A stretch of DNA of 64,000 nt from Nymphaea colorata (Eukaryota; Streptophyta; Magnoliopsida; Nymphaeales; Nymphaeaceae): assembly GCF_008831285.2 (NCBI RefSeq), contig NC_045143.1, forward strand, positions 16,404,464 through 16,468,463. The letters run 5' to 3'. Of the stretch, positions 1-11,097 are shown piece after piece. Position 1 is the first letter of the stretch. Each line of letters begins with the position of its first letter. Below the pieces are notes generated by a model. It was not told the origin of the DNA. It saw only the letters and a list, made by a program, of their open reading frames with translations, and made no database searches. A program made the position numbers and the translations under genes.

Positions 1-70
1 AGCGGGCAGTTTCTTCAAAGGTAGCAGCCAATCTCTTATACATAAAACCGTGAAACGCGGTCCCTTCCAT
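1..70 (-). CDS. Possible first coding exon of a gene running off the left edge
   Basis: On the minus strand an ATG at 70 opens a frame that stays open to the window edge (23 codons, beginning MEGTAFHGFM). The DNA just upstream on this strand (about 260-540) is GC-rich and looks like a 5' leader or promoter-proximal exon, with a possible donor (AAAG/GTACTT) near 350. I do not recognise the peptide. The fragment is too short to separate a real exon from chance, so this is only a candidate. Confidence 0.22.
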   Translation of the reverse strand, partial: MEGTAFHGFMYKRLAATFEETAR

Positions 71-1862
71 TACTGGAGGCGATTTCCCCAACATTTCTTG
101 GGCATGTCACAATGAGATGAACACTCCAACAGCGAGGAGATCAAAGCGACAATCTTATGGGCTTCCTGAGTACATCAAATGGGTGCAAGGAATTCATCTA
201 TATCGGGAAAATTTCAAATCAATAAACGCTTTAGCCAGGCATTTTCCGCATATCGACATCATGAATTCTTCGAATGGGTGAATGTGGGTGTTGGGCGGCG
301 CGCAAGCTCGCGCCTCTCTGAGAAAGAGAGAGGGAAGGAGGAAGGAAAGTACCTTTAACCTGGAGATCACCGCTGAAGAAGGTTAGCCGGCGGAGAGCCC
401 TTGGCGGGCAGCAGGTTTTGCACTTAAAAGCACACCCCACTTCCCCGCTGCCCCTGTGGGTCTCTGCCTCGAAGCCCGAAGGTGGTCTTTCCCGTGAATT
501 TTCTCAGGAAACCTAAGGACACGCAAACGCGAACTCAGATTTGAGATCACACGGTTTTTGATATTTCTAGTTCTGCCCTTTCAAGCCGGGCCATTTGCAG
601 ATGGTTCACAAGACGGCTTGAGCTCACGATATTACGACGTTTAAAATTGTTCCTTTCCTTAAAAAAATATTTAAAAACTTGTTTACATTTTAGGAATTTT
701 GATTCAACCACCTATCTTTTGTAACGTTAATTACCCCTCAATTCAAGTCGCTACATTTAAAATTGTTATATGAACATGTTTCCTTCGAAAATCATGCATA
801 TTTTACTCGGTTTTTTATCCCCATTCACATATGATTGCTTTATTGACAAGCGAATGAGAAACGCAAAAGGTTAATAAAGGTTCTGGGTTCTGATTGAGTG
901 AGCCGTTTGTGACCTTCCGGTTAGTTGTAGATTAAATTGAATTTGGAATTGGATTAGATGTTAAAAAATTGCAAAATGAAATCCCAAGGCTTCCATGCAA
1001 AACCATTTGAAGACCTCACAGGCCACTTCAAAGGGAAAAACTAGGCTGTACTAAAAGGTGATTAGGACATTGGCTCATTTTCTGCTGTAATCATGAAAGT
1101 GGAACTTAATTGATAACATAACATTTTTCTTTGACATACAAAAAATGATTGTTCCTTCAATTACCCTTTTAAGTTATATAGAATTCAGTACATAAATGAA
1201 AAATATGTATGTATTATTCAATAGAGTCATACTTTTTATAAAGATATAAATTTTGTAATTTCTTCTATGTTATACAAAAATTATAGTACACTAAAGGTTT
1301 ATACTTTTATAAAGATATATAATTTTGTATTCAATGTATATATTTGTTTTAATGTTAACTTAGGGGAAACCGTTTTCAGCATAAAACTCTCAATGTCATA
1401 TTCTGATGCTTCCAAGGTTTTGACGTACTACGAGATCAAAGTAAATTTAAGGTATATTCATCAACTCGAATGGCACATTTGCCATCATTTGCATTATGCT
1501 TCCAGGGTTTTGACTTGGTATAAGACTTGAGTGTATTTAAAGTATACTTTTCAACTCAAATATGTGACATATATGGTTTCTTACTTTATATTTCCTGAAT
1601 TTTGATTGCATCTATTCTGCGATAACTTGTGCTATTAGAGGCGTTCGATGGGCTGAGAAGAAGATGTTTAGTGGAGATAATCTTCATGCTTCCAAGGGGT
1701 CATTTTGGTAGACCAACTGTAACAGGTCACAAAATTTTCTTATTTAAAGTTTTCATTTCTTAATCAGCATTGGTCATGTATTATTCAGCTTCTGGTTGGT
1801 AATGGAGGCTTCCTTACGGTAGGGAGAGTGTGCTGATGGAAATGGCATTACCGTTGCACATA
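71..1862. other. Intergenic: GC-rich block, then AT-rich DNA with no gene seen
   Basis: Positions 260-540 are GC-rich, with a GAGAGA stretch near 325 and GGCGGCGCGC near 293, as expected for the 5' end of a minus-strand gene lying to the left. From 600 to 1860 the DNA is AT-rich, and the short ORFs there show no family resemblance. Confidence 0.4.
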
Positions 1863-2005
1863 GCAGTTAGTGCACATGAGGCAATCAAGATCACCAATTC
1901 CTGCGTGCTTGAAGCAGCAGTTAGTGCACATGAGACAAACGTGATCACCAATTCCTGCGTGTTTGAAGCAGCAGTTAGTGCATAATCATGGTCAGCAATT
2001 CCTGC
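1863..2005. repeat. 54-bp tandem repeat, about 2.6 copies
   Basis: Units beginning GCAGTTAGTGCACATGAG start at 1863, 1917 and 1971, exactly 54 bp apart, and share a second conserved block (ATCACCAATTCCTGCGTG). The period is divisible by three, so the minus strand stays open and encodes an 18-residue repeat (core CALTAA/TQELVI). Nothing marks this as a real protein. The third copy is cut short and diverged. Confidence 0.85.
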
Positions 2006-2404
2006 CAATCAAAACCGTGGTAATTGCCAATAACTAGGCGTATCAATGTCGTGATTGGATTTCATTGATCCTCATTCATTCACTGCATTTCGTGAAATGG
2101 GGGCCAAGATTTACCAACATACAATTATATAAGTATCGGCTTCCAATATAAAGAATAAAGATCACTAGAAAACTGAGGTTCATGAGAAATCACGCTTCAA
2201 TTTACACGACACAGCACAAAAAAGGCCATTAGAAATAATTTTGAGATACAGAGGAAACACCTCCCGTGCTACTTTTCCGTTTTCTTTCTCCCTCTATTCT
2301 CATTTTTAATGCTTCATTTAGATGAGGAAACAAGGACTGTCAAGGAAAATTACAGTAGATGTGTTGGTGTTGTAAAACGAGTAATCTCAAGAAAGCACTC
2401 GAAG

Positions 2405-5400
2405 TTAAGAGGGGACGTTGAAGTGGAAAAGCCAGGAAATAACAAAGGCAAAAACCACGCAGGCCAGCAGGAAGTTGAGCAAGCGGTGCCCATGCTGGGA
2501 GCACCTTGTCTCTTGAGGAGCTGCAGGAGGACCCACTTCATTCCATTGCTCCATGAACTCTGCAGAGTCAACCCCAACAACATTGCGTGCGACTGAGCCA
2601 CATATCTCACATGTCCTGAAGAGAAAATGACTTCTGTGAACAATGAAGATCTCCAAGAAAGTAAACAATTAACTCAACAGTACAATTTCCAGAGAAATCA
2701 CAAGGCGAAACCTGTGCCTTCGACCACTATCATGCCTTTGTTTATCGTACAACCATTACGTAGGTTCATTCATACGTGTGATGTACGCATTCTTCTCAGA
2801 GGACATTTTGAGTTCAGCATACCAAGTTTTCGTCACATGTGCTTACAAGTTTTACCACTCTAATTCCTTAGAGATTTTTTTTGCTATTTGTAACATTAAT
2901 TGGAGTTGAAAACAAAGAAAGTAAATAAACCATATTACAATTTTGACATTTTTACAAGTCAAGGTTTAACTAATCAAAATTACCCAATGTTAACCAAATT
3001 GGAGAGAAGCTACAATGATAGAAGGTAAGAAGACAGATGTAAAGTTAGTAGCAAAGTAAATGGATGCTAGAATGGAAGCTGACAATATCAAACAGTACAG
3101 GTTCTTACACTCCCATATCCTCCAGTACAGGTTCTTACACTCCCATATCCTCCAAGTAAAATTCCACTTGAATCATTCATGATTGACAAATTTTAGCCCA
3201 TCATGTTCATTATCGGTATATTTCAAACTTGTTTTGTTACCCAGGCCACTCTATGAACTCTTTATGAATTACTGGTCTTCCAGTAGCATCTAACAAAATT
3301 CTTCCTCAATCATAAATAATAATGCATCCACGCAATCTGTTTGTGCTTTCACTTGTGCAAACAACAAACGAACTATCATCACATGTTATTGCAGAAACTT
3401 TGTTAAAGAATTGAAAAATAGAGATCCTCATTAGCTGATGCTTATGGCATTCCTGTGAGTGCACCCCTTGATGTGCATCACATGGCAAAATAAACTTACA
3501 AGCTGCAAGCTCCTGCAAGAGTTGTACAAGCAAGCGGAGTTAGCCACATTGAAACTTAACCAATGTAGTATTGATTAGACGTAACCAAGACAAGGACAAG
3601 GAGCATGATCCAAGGAACATACATTTTCATAGCATGGAGTAAACTGATTCTTTGAAGCATGACTATTCGATTGGAATGAATGACTCCAAATACCCTGTCG
3701 TTCACCATTTTGCAGGTTCTGTTTGAGGAAGGAATACCAACATTGAGGCTACATGAATTGAATGGCATATTTTTTCTTCAACCAGAGTCCAGCTGATAGC
3801 TTGTTTTACTTACACATATGACTAGAAAATTATTGAAGCCCACAATCCCCATTAACAGCCTTTCAGTGCCGTGGGAAGAGACATGCCTGATGACCTTATT
3901 CATTTTTGAATTACAATATGAGAGCCATATTTCTAGGATGGTTTGACAGAAATGTTGAGATAGAGCCTTCATGGAAATGGTGGATAGGAGAGTGTGGGGT
4001 ATGTCTGTTTACACACACAGAAAGAGAGAGAGACACACACACACAGACACAGAGAGAGAGAATAGGATTTCAGGCACAGAGAGAGAGAGTATGATTTCAA
4101 TACTTAAAATGGTGAAATGTAGACCATATTGATTGTAAACATGGTGCAGGAAGGGGGAGATCAGAGAATTGATGATCGTCACTTTCGGCATCCTGGACAC
4201 AATGAGAGTGTCCAATGAATCTTCCTCATGAATGGGGTAGGTTCATGGAACACTAGAACTAGTGTACCATGAATTTATCTCAAATTGGGGTATATTCATG
4301 GGAAATTTCCAGAGTGTCCCTAATACCAAACGACCTCTAAGTTACTTTCAACAGGTTTTGTGAATTGTACATCCTGAACTTCAATCAAGGCAAGATAAAA
4401 GGCTTTTCCTGCAAAGGAAACCCACATTTTTGTTTGATTTTGAAAGTTCAACAGAAACTTTCATATTTGCAAAAGGGAACCACTGTGAATCCAATTGATC
4501 TTATGTTACAAACCATGCAGATAGCAGCCGCAAATACGTAAGGTTTTCTAATAGCCAAAAGTTAGTAGTCAAGCAAGATTTACAGGAACTGTTTTGTGTC
4601 TCAAAGGTGGATTTTTACCTGAAATTGACAAGGAGAGAAACCTTCTCCTTGATCCAAGGTTCAATTTCCAGAATGAATCCCACGAAAAACAAGAGACTGG
4701 GTTCTGCGTCCAAGGTTTATTCAATAGCTTCACAACAATAATCCAGGTCTCTGTCTTCAAACTTACAACAAGTTAGAGTGGATTCTTAATCCAATTCTTC
4801 TTGGAGCTAATTATACAGCCAGGAAACGAGAGAGAGGTGGGTTGTTCGGGAGTATATGTGCAACAATCACAGCTCAATACACCTAATGAAAGCACAAGTG
4901 CATCAATGTGCTCGATATATACATAGCAGGGGAAGAGGGTGAAAAATAGAAAGCACAAACAGGTCAGATAGAGATTCAACTATAAAGCACCATACAGCGA
5001 TAATGGATATAGCTAAAGTGCGAAGTAAATTAAAAAGAAAACAAACAACTGTTTAGAGTTAAGTGTTCATGGTTCCCAATTCCAATATTAGGAGCTAAGA
5101 AATAATCAGTTAGTCGGAGACTGATTTTGCAACTTTTGTTCTCAACAGTGGAACTGTACTAAGGTGGAAAAGTTCCTTCCCATTACCACCTCAAAGTAGC
5201 CGCCACCAACTTGCAACTGTGATTCCAGAGACAAAACTTCCATGTATGAAAGTGTTTCAACTCTCCATGATGAAGGCATTCATTCCTTTCATAGCTTTTA
5301 CACACTTGAGAATAAATAGTACAAAGAAGATAAAGCACAAAAAGCCCAAAAAAGAGAAGGCAAACGAAGAAAAAAAAAGGAAAAATCAATTGAAAAGACC

Positions 5401-6032
5401 ATAACAAGAAAAAGAATACTACCAGGAGGAAACAAACAAAATCGTACATGACAAAAAAATCAGAGACGTTATTGACCATTCTGTGTACCGAATCAGGGGT
5501 TAAATTTTACCGTAAACATAGAACATTCAGAAGAAATTTCCATTAAAAAGGAAAAAAAAAAGAAAAGAAAATCTTACTTGTTTCCCTTGATTTTAAACCA
5601 GGCTTCTGCACATTGTTTGTGGGCAGCAGCTAGATCATCCTTACAGGAACATCCAAGTTCAATCGGCAACTCAGATTCCTGAGCCCCACCTTCTAAGGTA
5701 AGGTGACAAATCCTACAGTCTCTCTCTACTTTTGCCAAATGCAAACTCATCTCATTAGTCAGGCCACTGCCTCCACCATTCTCCAAGTCCACATCAGAGT
5801 ACTCGGCGGTCGAGTTCCTCCGTATATCCACAACCCCACCCATCTCAAGATCAGCATCATTTGAGTATCTATACTCTTCCTCATGACAGCCACCATCAGA
5901 ATCAGCGGCATCCGCGGGAGAGCGCCATGAATGATCCTCTGCATCAGAGAAAATCAGACTATCCTCAGTCCTATCATTAACGACAGAATGCAACTCATCT
6001 TCCAATTCCAACTCAGGTTTCTGCCCAGCCAT
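2405..6032 (-). CDS. RING-CH (RINGv) zinc-finger membrane protein, probable E3 ubiquitin ligase
   Basis: Two exons, 6032-5578 and 2615-2405, joined across a 2,962-bp intron (donor AA/GTAAGA, acceptor TCTTCAG/GACATG). They encode 221 residues. The N-terminal ~100 residues are acidic and low in complexity. The C4HC3 RING-CH finger uses C106, C109, C128, C130, H138, C141, C154 and C157, with the family signature HKQCAEAWF in the middle. The intron cuts the finger just before TCEIC, so both exons are needed for zinc binding. A single hydrophobic segment at about 198-216 lies near the C-terminus, giving a short membrane-anchored form. RINGv proteins (MARCH type) recruit E2 enzymes to ubiquitinate membrane proteins; the target here is unknown. 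I chose the ATG at 6032 (GCAATGG context) because the frame upstream has only a GTG. Confidence 0.88.
3093..3155. repeat. 30-bp perfect tandem duplication
   Basis: The unit beginning CAGTACAGGTTCTTACACTC occurs at 3093 and again at 3123 without a mismatch. It lies inside the RING-CH intron. Confidence 0.9.
4012..4092. repeat. Compound (CA)n/(GA)n microsatellite
   Basis: Alternating ACACAC and GAGAGA blocks are interrupted by a short unique stretch near 4063-4072. It lies within the RING-CH intron. Confidence 0.85.
4242..4273. repeat. Foldback: 15-bp inverted repeat, 2-nt loop
   Basis: Arms at 4242-4256 and 4259-4273 are reverse complements with one mismatch (TTCATGGAACACTAG against CTAGTGTACCATGAA). 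The flanks (CATGAATGGGGTAGG on the left, GGGGTATATTCATGGG on the right) also show partial inverted similarity. This suggests the middle of a decayed MITE-like foldback element in the RING-CH intron. I could not find terminal repeats or a target duplication. Confidence 0.55.
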
Positions 6033-9000
6033 TGCTGGACTCAAAATGAGAAGAAAGCCCCAAATGACTGAAGCTTCAAACACGGCATGGCTAGCAGGGG
6101 AAAAGACGAATAATTTTCCTGAGTTCTAGTGCAGATGAGAAGGAGGCTATTTAAAATCGTATAGGAGATGATCTTCCGTGGACCCGACTGAAAGCAGTCT
6201 TGTCAGCGTAGCAGAGGCCCGACTCGTGAAAAAGCAAACGTTGTTCTAATATTTTTTCGATATTAAAGAAAAAGCATAAAACTGTAGTTTTCATGTGCAA
6301 GGAAGACAAAGAAAGATTGAGATAGATTCAACTTTTAATCTTAGCATGCATGCTTTTGTTCGTGCAAGATCTTGTTCAAGAAACCCCGGAAACAATTTTC
6401 ATGGGAAAGTTTTCTTTAATTTTGCATCTCCTTGAATACAAGTACCATCCTTTTAAAAAGAAATTATTTCATTGACACTTCACCACTTTCTTGTCCTACT
6501 TATGCCCGTGGTATCATGCATTTCTCTATTGCTCTTGCAAGGGGCGCATCTACCTTCTATTTTCATTTTAAATTTTTTGCTAAAATAAAGAGTCAATCTA
6601 AATTTTTCGCTAAAAAAGGCTTCCATGCCGTCCAATGGATCGTTTTCTCTACGCTTATAAAATAGATGTCTGCACTTAAAAAGTATACTTCTACTCATTT
6701 TTTAACTTATCCTGGAATACTTGGATGTATTCCTCAATAATTATTGCTTGATTGTTAAAGGGTGGGGAGAGGGAAGATTTTCTTAAGTCTTTGGGGTCTA
6801 AGGTTATTCCTGATAATACATCCGTCAATTGGAGTATTAATTAGAGTATTGTGCATTCATTATTTATATTTTAAAAGAACAGCGCCCACATGAATCAAAC
6901 GACCTACTAGACTTTCCCTGCACTACGCCCCTCATAACCATTGCCTGCTTGTTAAGAAATATGTTGAGAACTATGTTTAGTTTGAATATATTTTATAGCA
7001 AAAATTACTTTTTATAATAAGTATTTGGCATTGTATGGGCAGTCCATCTTTTAATAATCCAAAATGCGACCGCAAGAATTGCCTACATAAATATTTTCTC
7101 CATCAAATTCATGATGAAATCGTGAAACATGTAAAACTTAAGACTATTCATTTAAAGATGTAACAATCATTTTTATTTGGAAGGTATAGACAGTATGATT
7201 ACATACATCATAAAATAGAAGAAAACTTTCCTACTCAATTGGAAGTCGAAATGGAGTGTACTCGGCATATTGCTAGTTTACTCAAACTCGTTTTTTCTGC
7301 CATGTTATTTTGAAAATTAGAACACAAATAATTTAAGTCATAAGGGTGCATGATTAGCCGTTATTTTTGGAATATTTAATGTTTTCTATTCTAGCTTGCT
7401 GTTTTAATAAACAAAATACATCAATCGGATCCATAATTTTTTTCTTCTATTGACATGCTTGATTTGATGCTTTTGGCTTTCGACACACCAAAACCAAACA
7501 TGCAGACCCAGTAATAGATAGTTCCCAAATGCAATAAACGTCTTTGCTGTGAACCAAAATATGTAGAAAGCATGCCTTGTTCATGTTCAAATAAAGTGTT
7601 GATGATATGAAACTCTTGATATTCTTATCACTTAAAAGCACGTCTACACATGAGCTCTTCCCTCCCAATATAACTTTTATTAGCCATATAAAGTGTGAAC
7701 AAAAATTGTTTAAGGTGCACCATCTCTCCCTTTTTTTCTCATGTATACAATTTATCCATATATTCATTGGGTTTAGTGATGGATTTGTGAAAATCGATAA
7801 AAAAAAAAAATTGGATTACCAATTAAATAACATTGATATATTTTGTGAAGTAGGACAGGTTTTCCAACCATATTACCAAGTTAAACCTGAGAACAATGTG
7901 GCAAACGGCAAAATCATGAAGGTAATTGATATGCCGACTCTTCCTACACAGGGGAAGGACCTAATATATATATATATATATATATATATGCGAGCCCTTG
8001 TCTCGTGTTGCGGCCCTTTTTTTTGTCCGCCTTACACCTGGTCCAGTCCAAATTCCAACGCCGCGGTATTCCACTTTAAAGCGAATTATTGCGTTTGAAA
8101 CCAAAATTTGGAAAAGAGTCACATGTAATGGTTAGGCCGTGTTTGCTTTCATCCGTGACTTTTGATAGCATGGACGAAAAAAATTCCTAAACGGTATACA
8201 ATTTAAAAGCACTTATAAAATCAGATTCTTGTTGACCGTTGACCGACCAGATTACTCAACTTGGGACAGAGAAAAGCATATTAACCGAGTAGACGATTGC
8301 GCAGGTTTAAGAAACTTCAAAGACCTTATACACGTCTAGTGACGGTTAAGTTTTGCGTCAGGTCATCAAACACAGGTGAAGTTATCTGAGATAACTTTCA
8401 AAGGGAACAAAGAAAGGAAGAAACAAATGTTGAACCCACGCCCTTAACTAGAGTTAGAAAAATATCAGCTCCAACAAGAAGAATGATTGTGATTATCTTT
8501 TTCTTGTGCAAAATTTCTAAAACAAACCACTTTTTACTTAAAAGGACAATACTGAAACATAAACTTTCACTTGCTCCAAACACAAGATCATTTAAATAGA
8601 CACACCCCTTCTGGCAGTCACAAATAAAAGCAAGGTCAATATTAAGACATTCTAAAAATCGAAGCCCATAATATGACAAACAATCTGAATCTTCAATGAA
8701 AATTCTCCCATGAATAAGAGTTTCAAAAGTAAAGAAAGAAGAGAAAAGTTTATGATTGCAACGAACAGTGGATGCCCAAACTGTCGATGACAAGTAACGA
8801 CAGACAGGCTCTCTGACTCAACAGTTATCTGGCCGTCCTCTCAATATTCAATAAACGCCAAGTTCTGTGTATCACTGGCATCACCTACCAAGCTACGTGA
8901 GCTCCCATTATTAAAAGCATAGGTCGGTAGGTAGGTCTGTGTCCAGTATCAGGCGATGATTCCCTGCCACTGCCCATAAATAACCGGTCTGGAAAGATCC

Positions 9001-9135
9001 AAATTCGAAACCCCATTGCACAAATCAGGTTTTTCTCTTTTAATTCGAGAGGAGAATTCTAAAACCTGAAACATGGAAGTTAGTTAAATACTGTATAGAT
9101 GCTAAAATCTTCACATGAAAGTATGCTTGGATCCT
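6033..9135. other. Intergenic: upstream region of the RING-CH gene, no other gene seen
   Basis: A TATA-like TTTTAAATAG lies on the minus strand at 6147-6156, about 115 bp before the start codon. The rest is AT-rich with an (AT)n run at 7964-7989. A 131-codon open frame at 8398-8793 on the minus strand starts with TTG and matches no family I recognise. Confidence 0.5.
7964..7989. repeat. (AT)n microsatellite
   Basis: This is an uninterrupted AT dinucleotide run. Confidence 0.95.
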
Positions 9136-9324
9136 CTAGCACGAGTTTTTGTTATAAAAGCTGGCAATCGACTGACAATTGTCTTCGCTTTGGTGTGCAG
9201 AAGATGAATAAGAAGGAAACTCGCCCTCATCCACATAAAAGCACAACCCTTGGTCAGTTTCACTTGAATCCATCAGCATTTCGTTTTTGTTTGATCCCTC
9301 TAGCATCCAAGTTGTTGTGATCGG
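9136..9324 (-). CDS. Possible terminal coding exon of an unrecognised gene
   Basis: Downstream of a good acceptor (GAATATTGCAG at the 9325 side) the minus strand has 62 codons in phase 0 ending in TAG at 9136. The peptide is balanced and acidic (for example TDQGLCFYVDEGEFPSYSSS), unlike the low-complexity ORFs around it. It looks like the C-terminus of a soluble protein. I could not find a convincing upstream exon; frames at 9658-9921 and 9973-10374 are candidates but do not read like real protein. The family is unknown, and it may be an exon relic. Confidence 0.27.
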   Translation of the reverse strand, partial: PITTTWMLEGSNKNEMLMDSSETDQGLCFYVDEGEFPSYSSSAHQSEDNCQSIASFYNKNSC

Positions 9325-11097
9325 CTGCAATATTCATCGATAGGAATATGGCAAAAGCAAGGTCGTGGCAGGCAGCTGCAAAAATGGCAGCAACGACTAA
9401 AACCATGGGTTTGGTTGTCAATTCACGACCGTCGAGAACGCATGGAATCACAATCGAATGAAACTCGAAAAACAATGTTCGTTGTGCGCAAGAACATCGC
9501 TGTCTATCAGGAGAGGCCAGCAAAAAGCCTCATTATACAAGGCGAATAGTAGAGGAAAAATTCGCTGATGACTGAATAACTTGGGATAGTAGCGCAGACA
9601 ACATCTTCTCAAAAGATGAATCAAATAAACATGGAGAAAAACAAATGAAAAAAGAACCTAAAGAACATACCACAAAGAAAAAGCAAAACAAGAATATTGA
9701 TTTCTTTTGCTTTTCCTTTTCGAGACATGAAGAAGAAAGAAGAAAACCTGATGCATTGTGAAGGGGAAAAATTGAAAGTCGACCGAATAATCAAAGACAC
9801 AATTTCTAAGGAGGAAAAAAGGCAAGACGCAGTCCAAGAAAGGGGAGGGGGGGGGAGCACAGATACGCGAATACCCGTTTCTTCCTGCTAGGCTTTTCCT
9901 TTTCATGGAGAGACACAACACAAAGCCAAAGAAGATCTAGTTGTCCTCTTTGTTCTTCTTCTCAATCTGACTTTAAATATCCTCAACATCCGCTTCAGCA
10001 CCACCACTTGTAGAACCCATCTCCGACGCTTTGGACTTGGGAGAAGAGGCCGACAATGGAGAGGGTATACTTGTCAATTTAAAAAGGCCACGGGCCCTTT
10101 CATGCCGGCGGGACGAGGGACGTCGCTTTTGAGAGCTTTTACCAGGTTGGCGGTACTTTGTAAATGGTATTAAAGTTGAGCATCTCCCTGTAATTCTTTC
10201 TTCCGTCACCATTTTATGAAGCGAATTAAGCTCATGAGCTATTGAATCAAATGCAGATTGAGGCAGAATCACATGAGAGAGAGAGAGAGAGAGAGCTACT
10301 CTAGCTGTAGTAGGACCTACTAATAGGGGGAGCATCCCCACTGCCCCCTTATGACATGTCAAAGCTCCATTCATCAACTTATTAAGTTGCTCAAATTCGA
10401 GGAAGATTCATCAGATGGGAGGTGCAAGTCGTTTGATAACCAAGATAGCCTGCTTTAACCGGTCTCATAATCTGCTGCTCCAATTATATAACAGGCGAGC
10501 GTTTAGCTTGCTCGAGGGAGCCATACGTAAATTGGTCGACTCAGCTATTCACGGTTTAAATGAAAATATGAGGCTTGCCCGCAGTAATAGTTTCAAATAA
10601 CCTCTCTCTCGCTCTCTCTCTCTCTCCATCCACGGCGTGCTGCTTGACATCGGCCATGAAGAGTGAAGACTAGGCGATTGTTACCTAAATAGATTTTCCT
10701 TGTTTTTTCCTATGATTTTTTGAAGCCCCAATTACTTTTGCGCTTTTTGGGAGCAATCTCTCGCGCTCTCTCCATATGCGTAGTCATCGCATCACCGTGG
10801 CCATAAGAACGATCCCCGCTGGAAATTAAGTGCCCAAGCTGACAGTCCAAGAGAAGCACTGCCTCCTCATATAACAAATAAAATTGGATAGATGCTTCCT
10901 TTTACACGGCAAAGCACACGGTAAGGAGCCCATCCTTCATTTGAAGCTCATACAGATCCTCCGCATTGATCCTCTAGAAGGAGAGAATTGTGCCTTCCGT
11001 CCACAAAAACTTGGGGCTGCTCATTAGGAGGCAGCATTTCTCAGTTGTCTCAGAAGAAAGGGCGCACAGAGTAAGGCCAATGCACCAGTAGTTACCA
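9325..11097. other. Intergenic, including the MYB 3' untranslated region
   Basis: The part nearest 11097 should hold the 3' UTR of the MYB gene. GA/CT microsatellites lie at about 10275-10294 and 10600-10625. A minus-strand frame at 9973-10374 (about 133 codons) is rich in Ser, Arg and Pro, and I do not recognise it. Confidence 0.4.

Larger units (their letters stand above)
2616..5577 (-). other. Long intron of the RING-CH gene
   Basis: This 2.96-kb intron is AT-rich and contains a 30-bp tandem duplication, a CA/GA microsatellite and a foldback, listed separately. The short ORFs inside it on either strand resemble no family I know. Confidence 0.8.

Noticed and set aside
8398-8793. 131-codon minus-strand ORF considered as a transposon fragment
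   Set aside because: It starts with TTG and contains no recognisable RT, integrase or gag motif, so it is not called.
9973-10374. About 133-codon minus-strand ORF
   Set aside because: It is low in complexity, partly coded by a GA microsatellite, with no family match and no clear splice partners.
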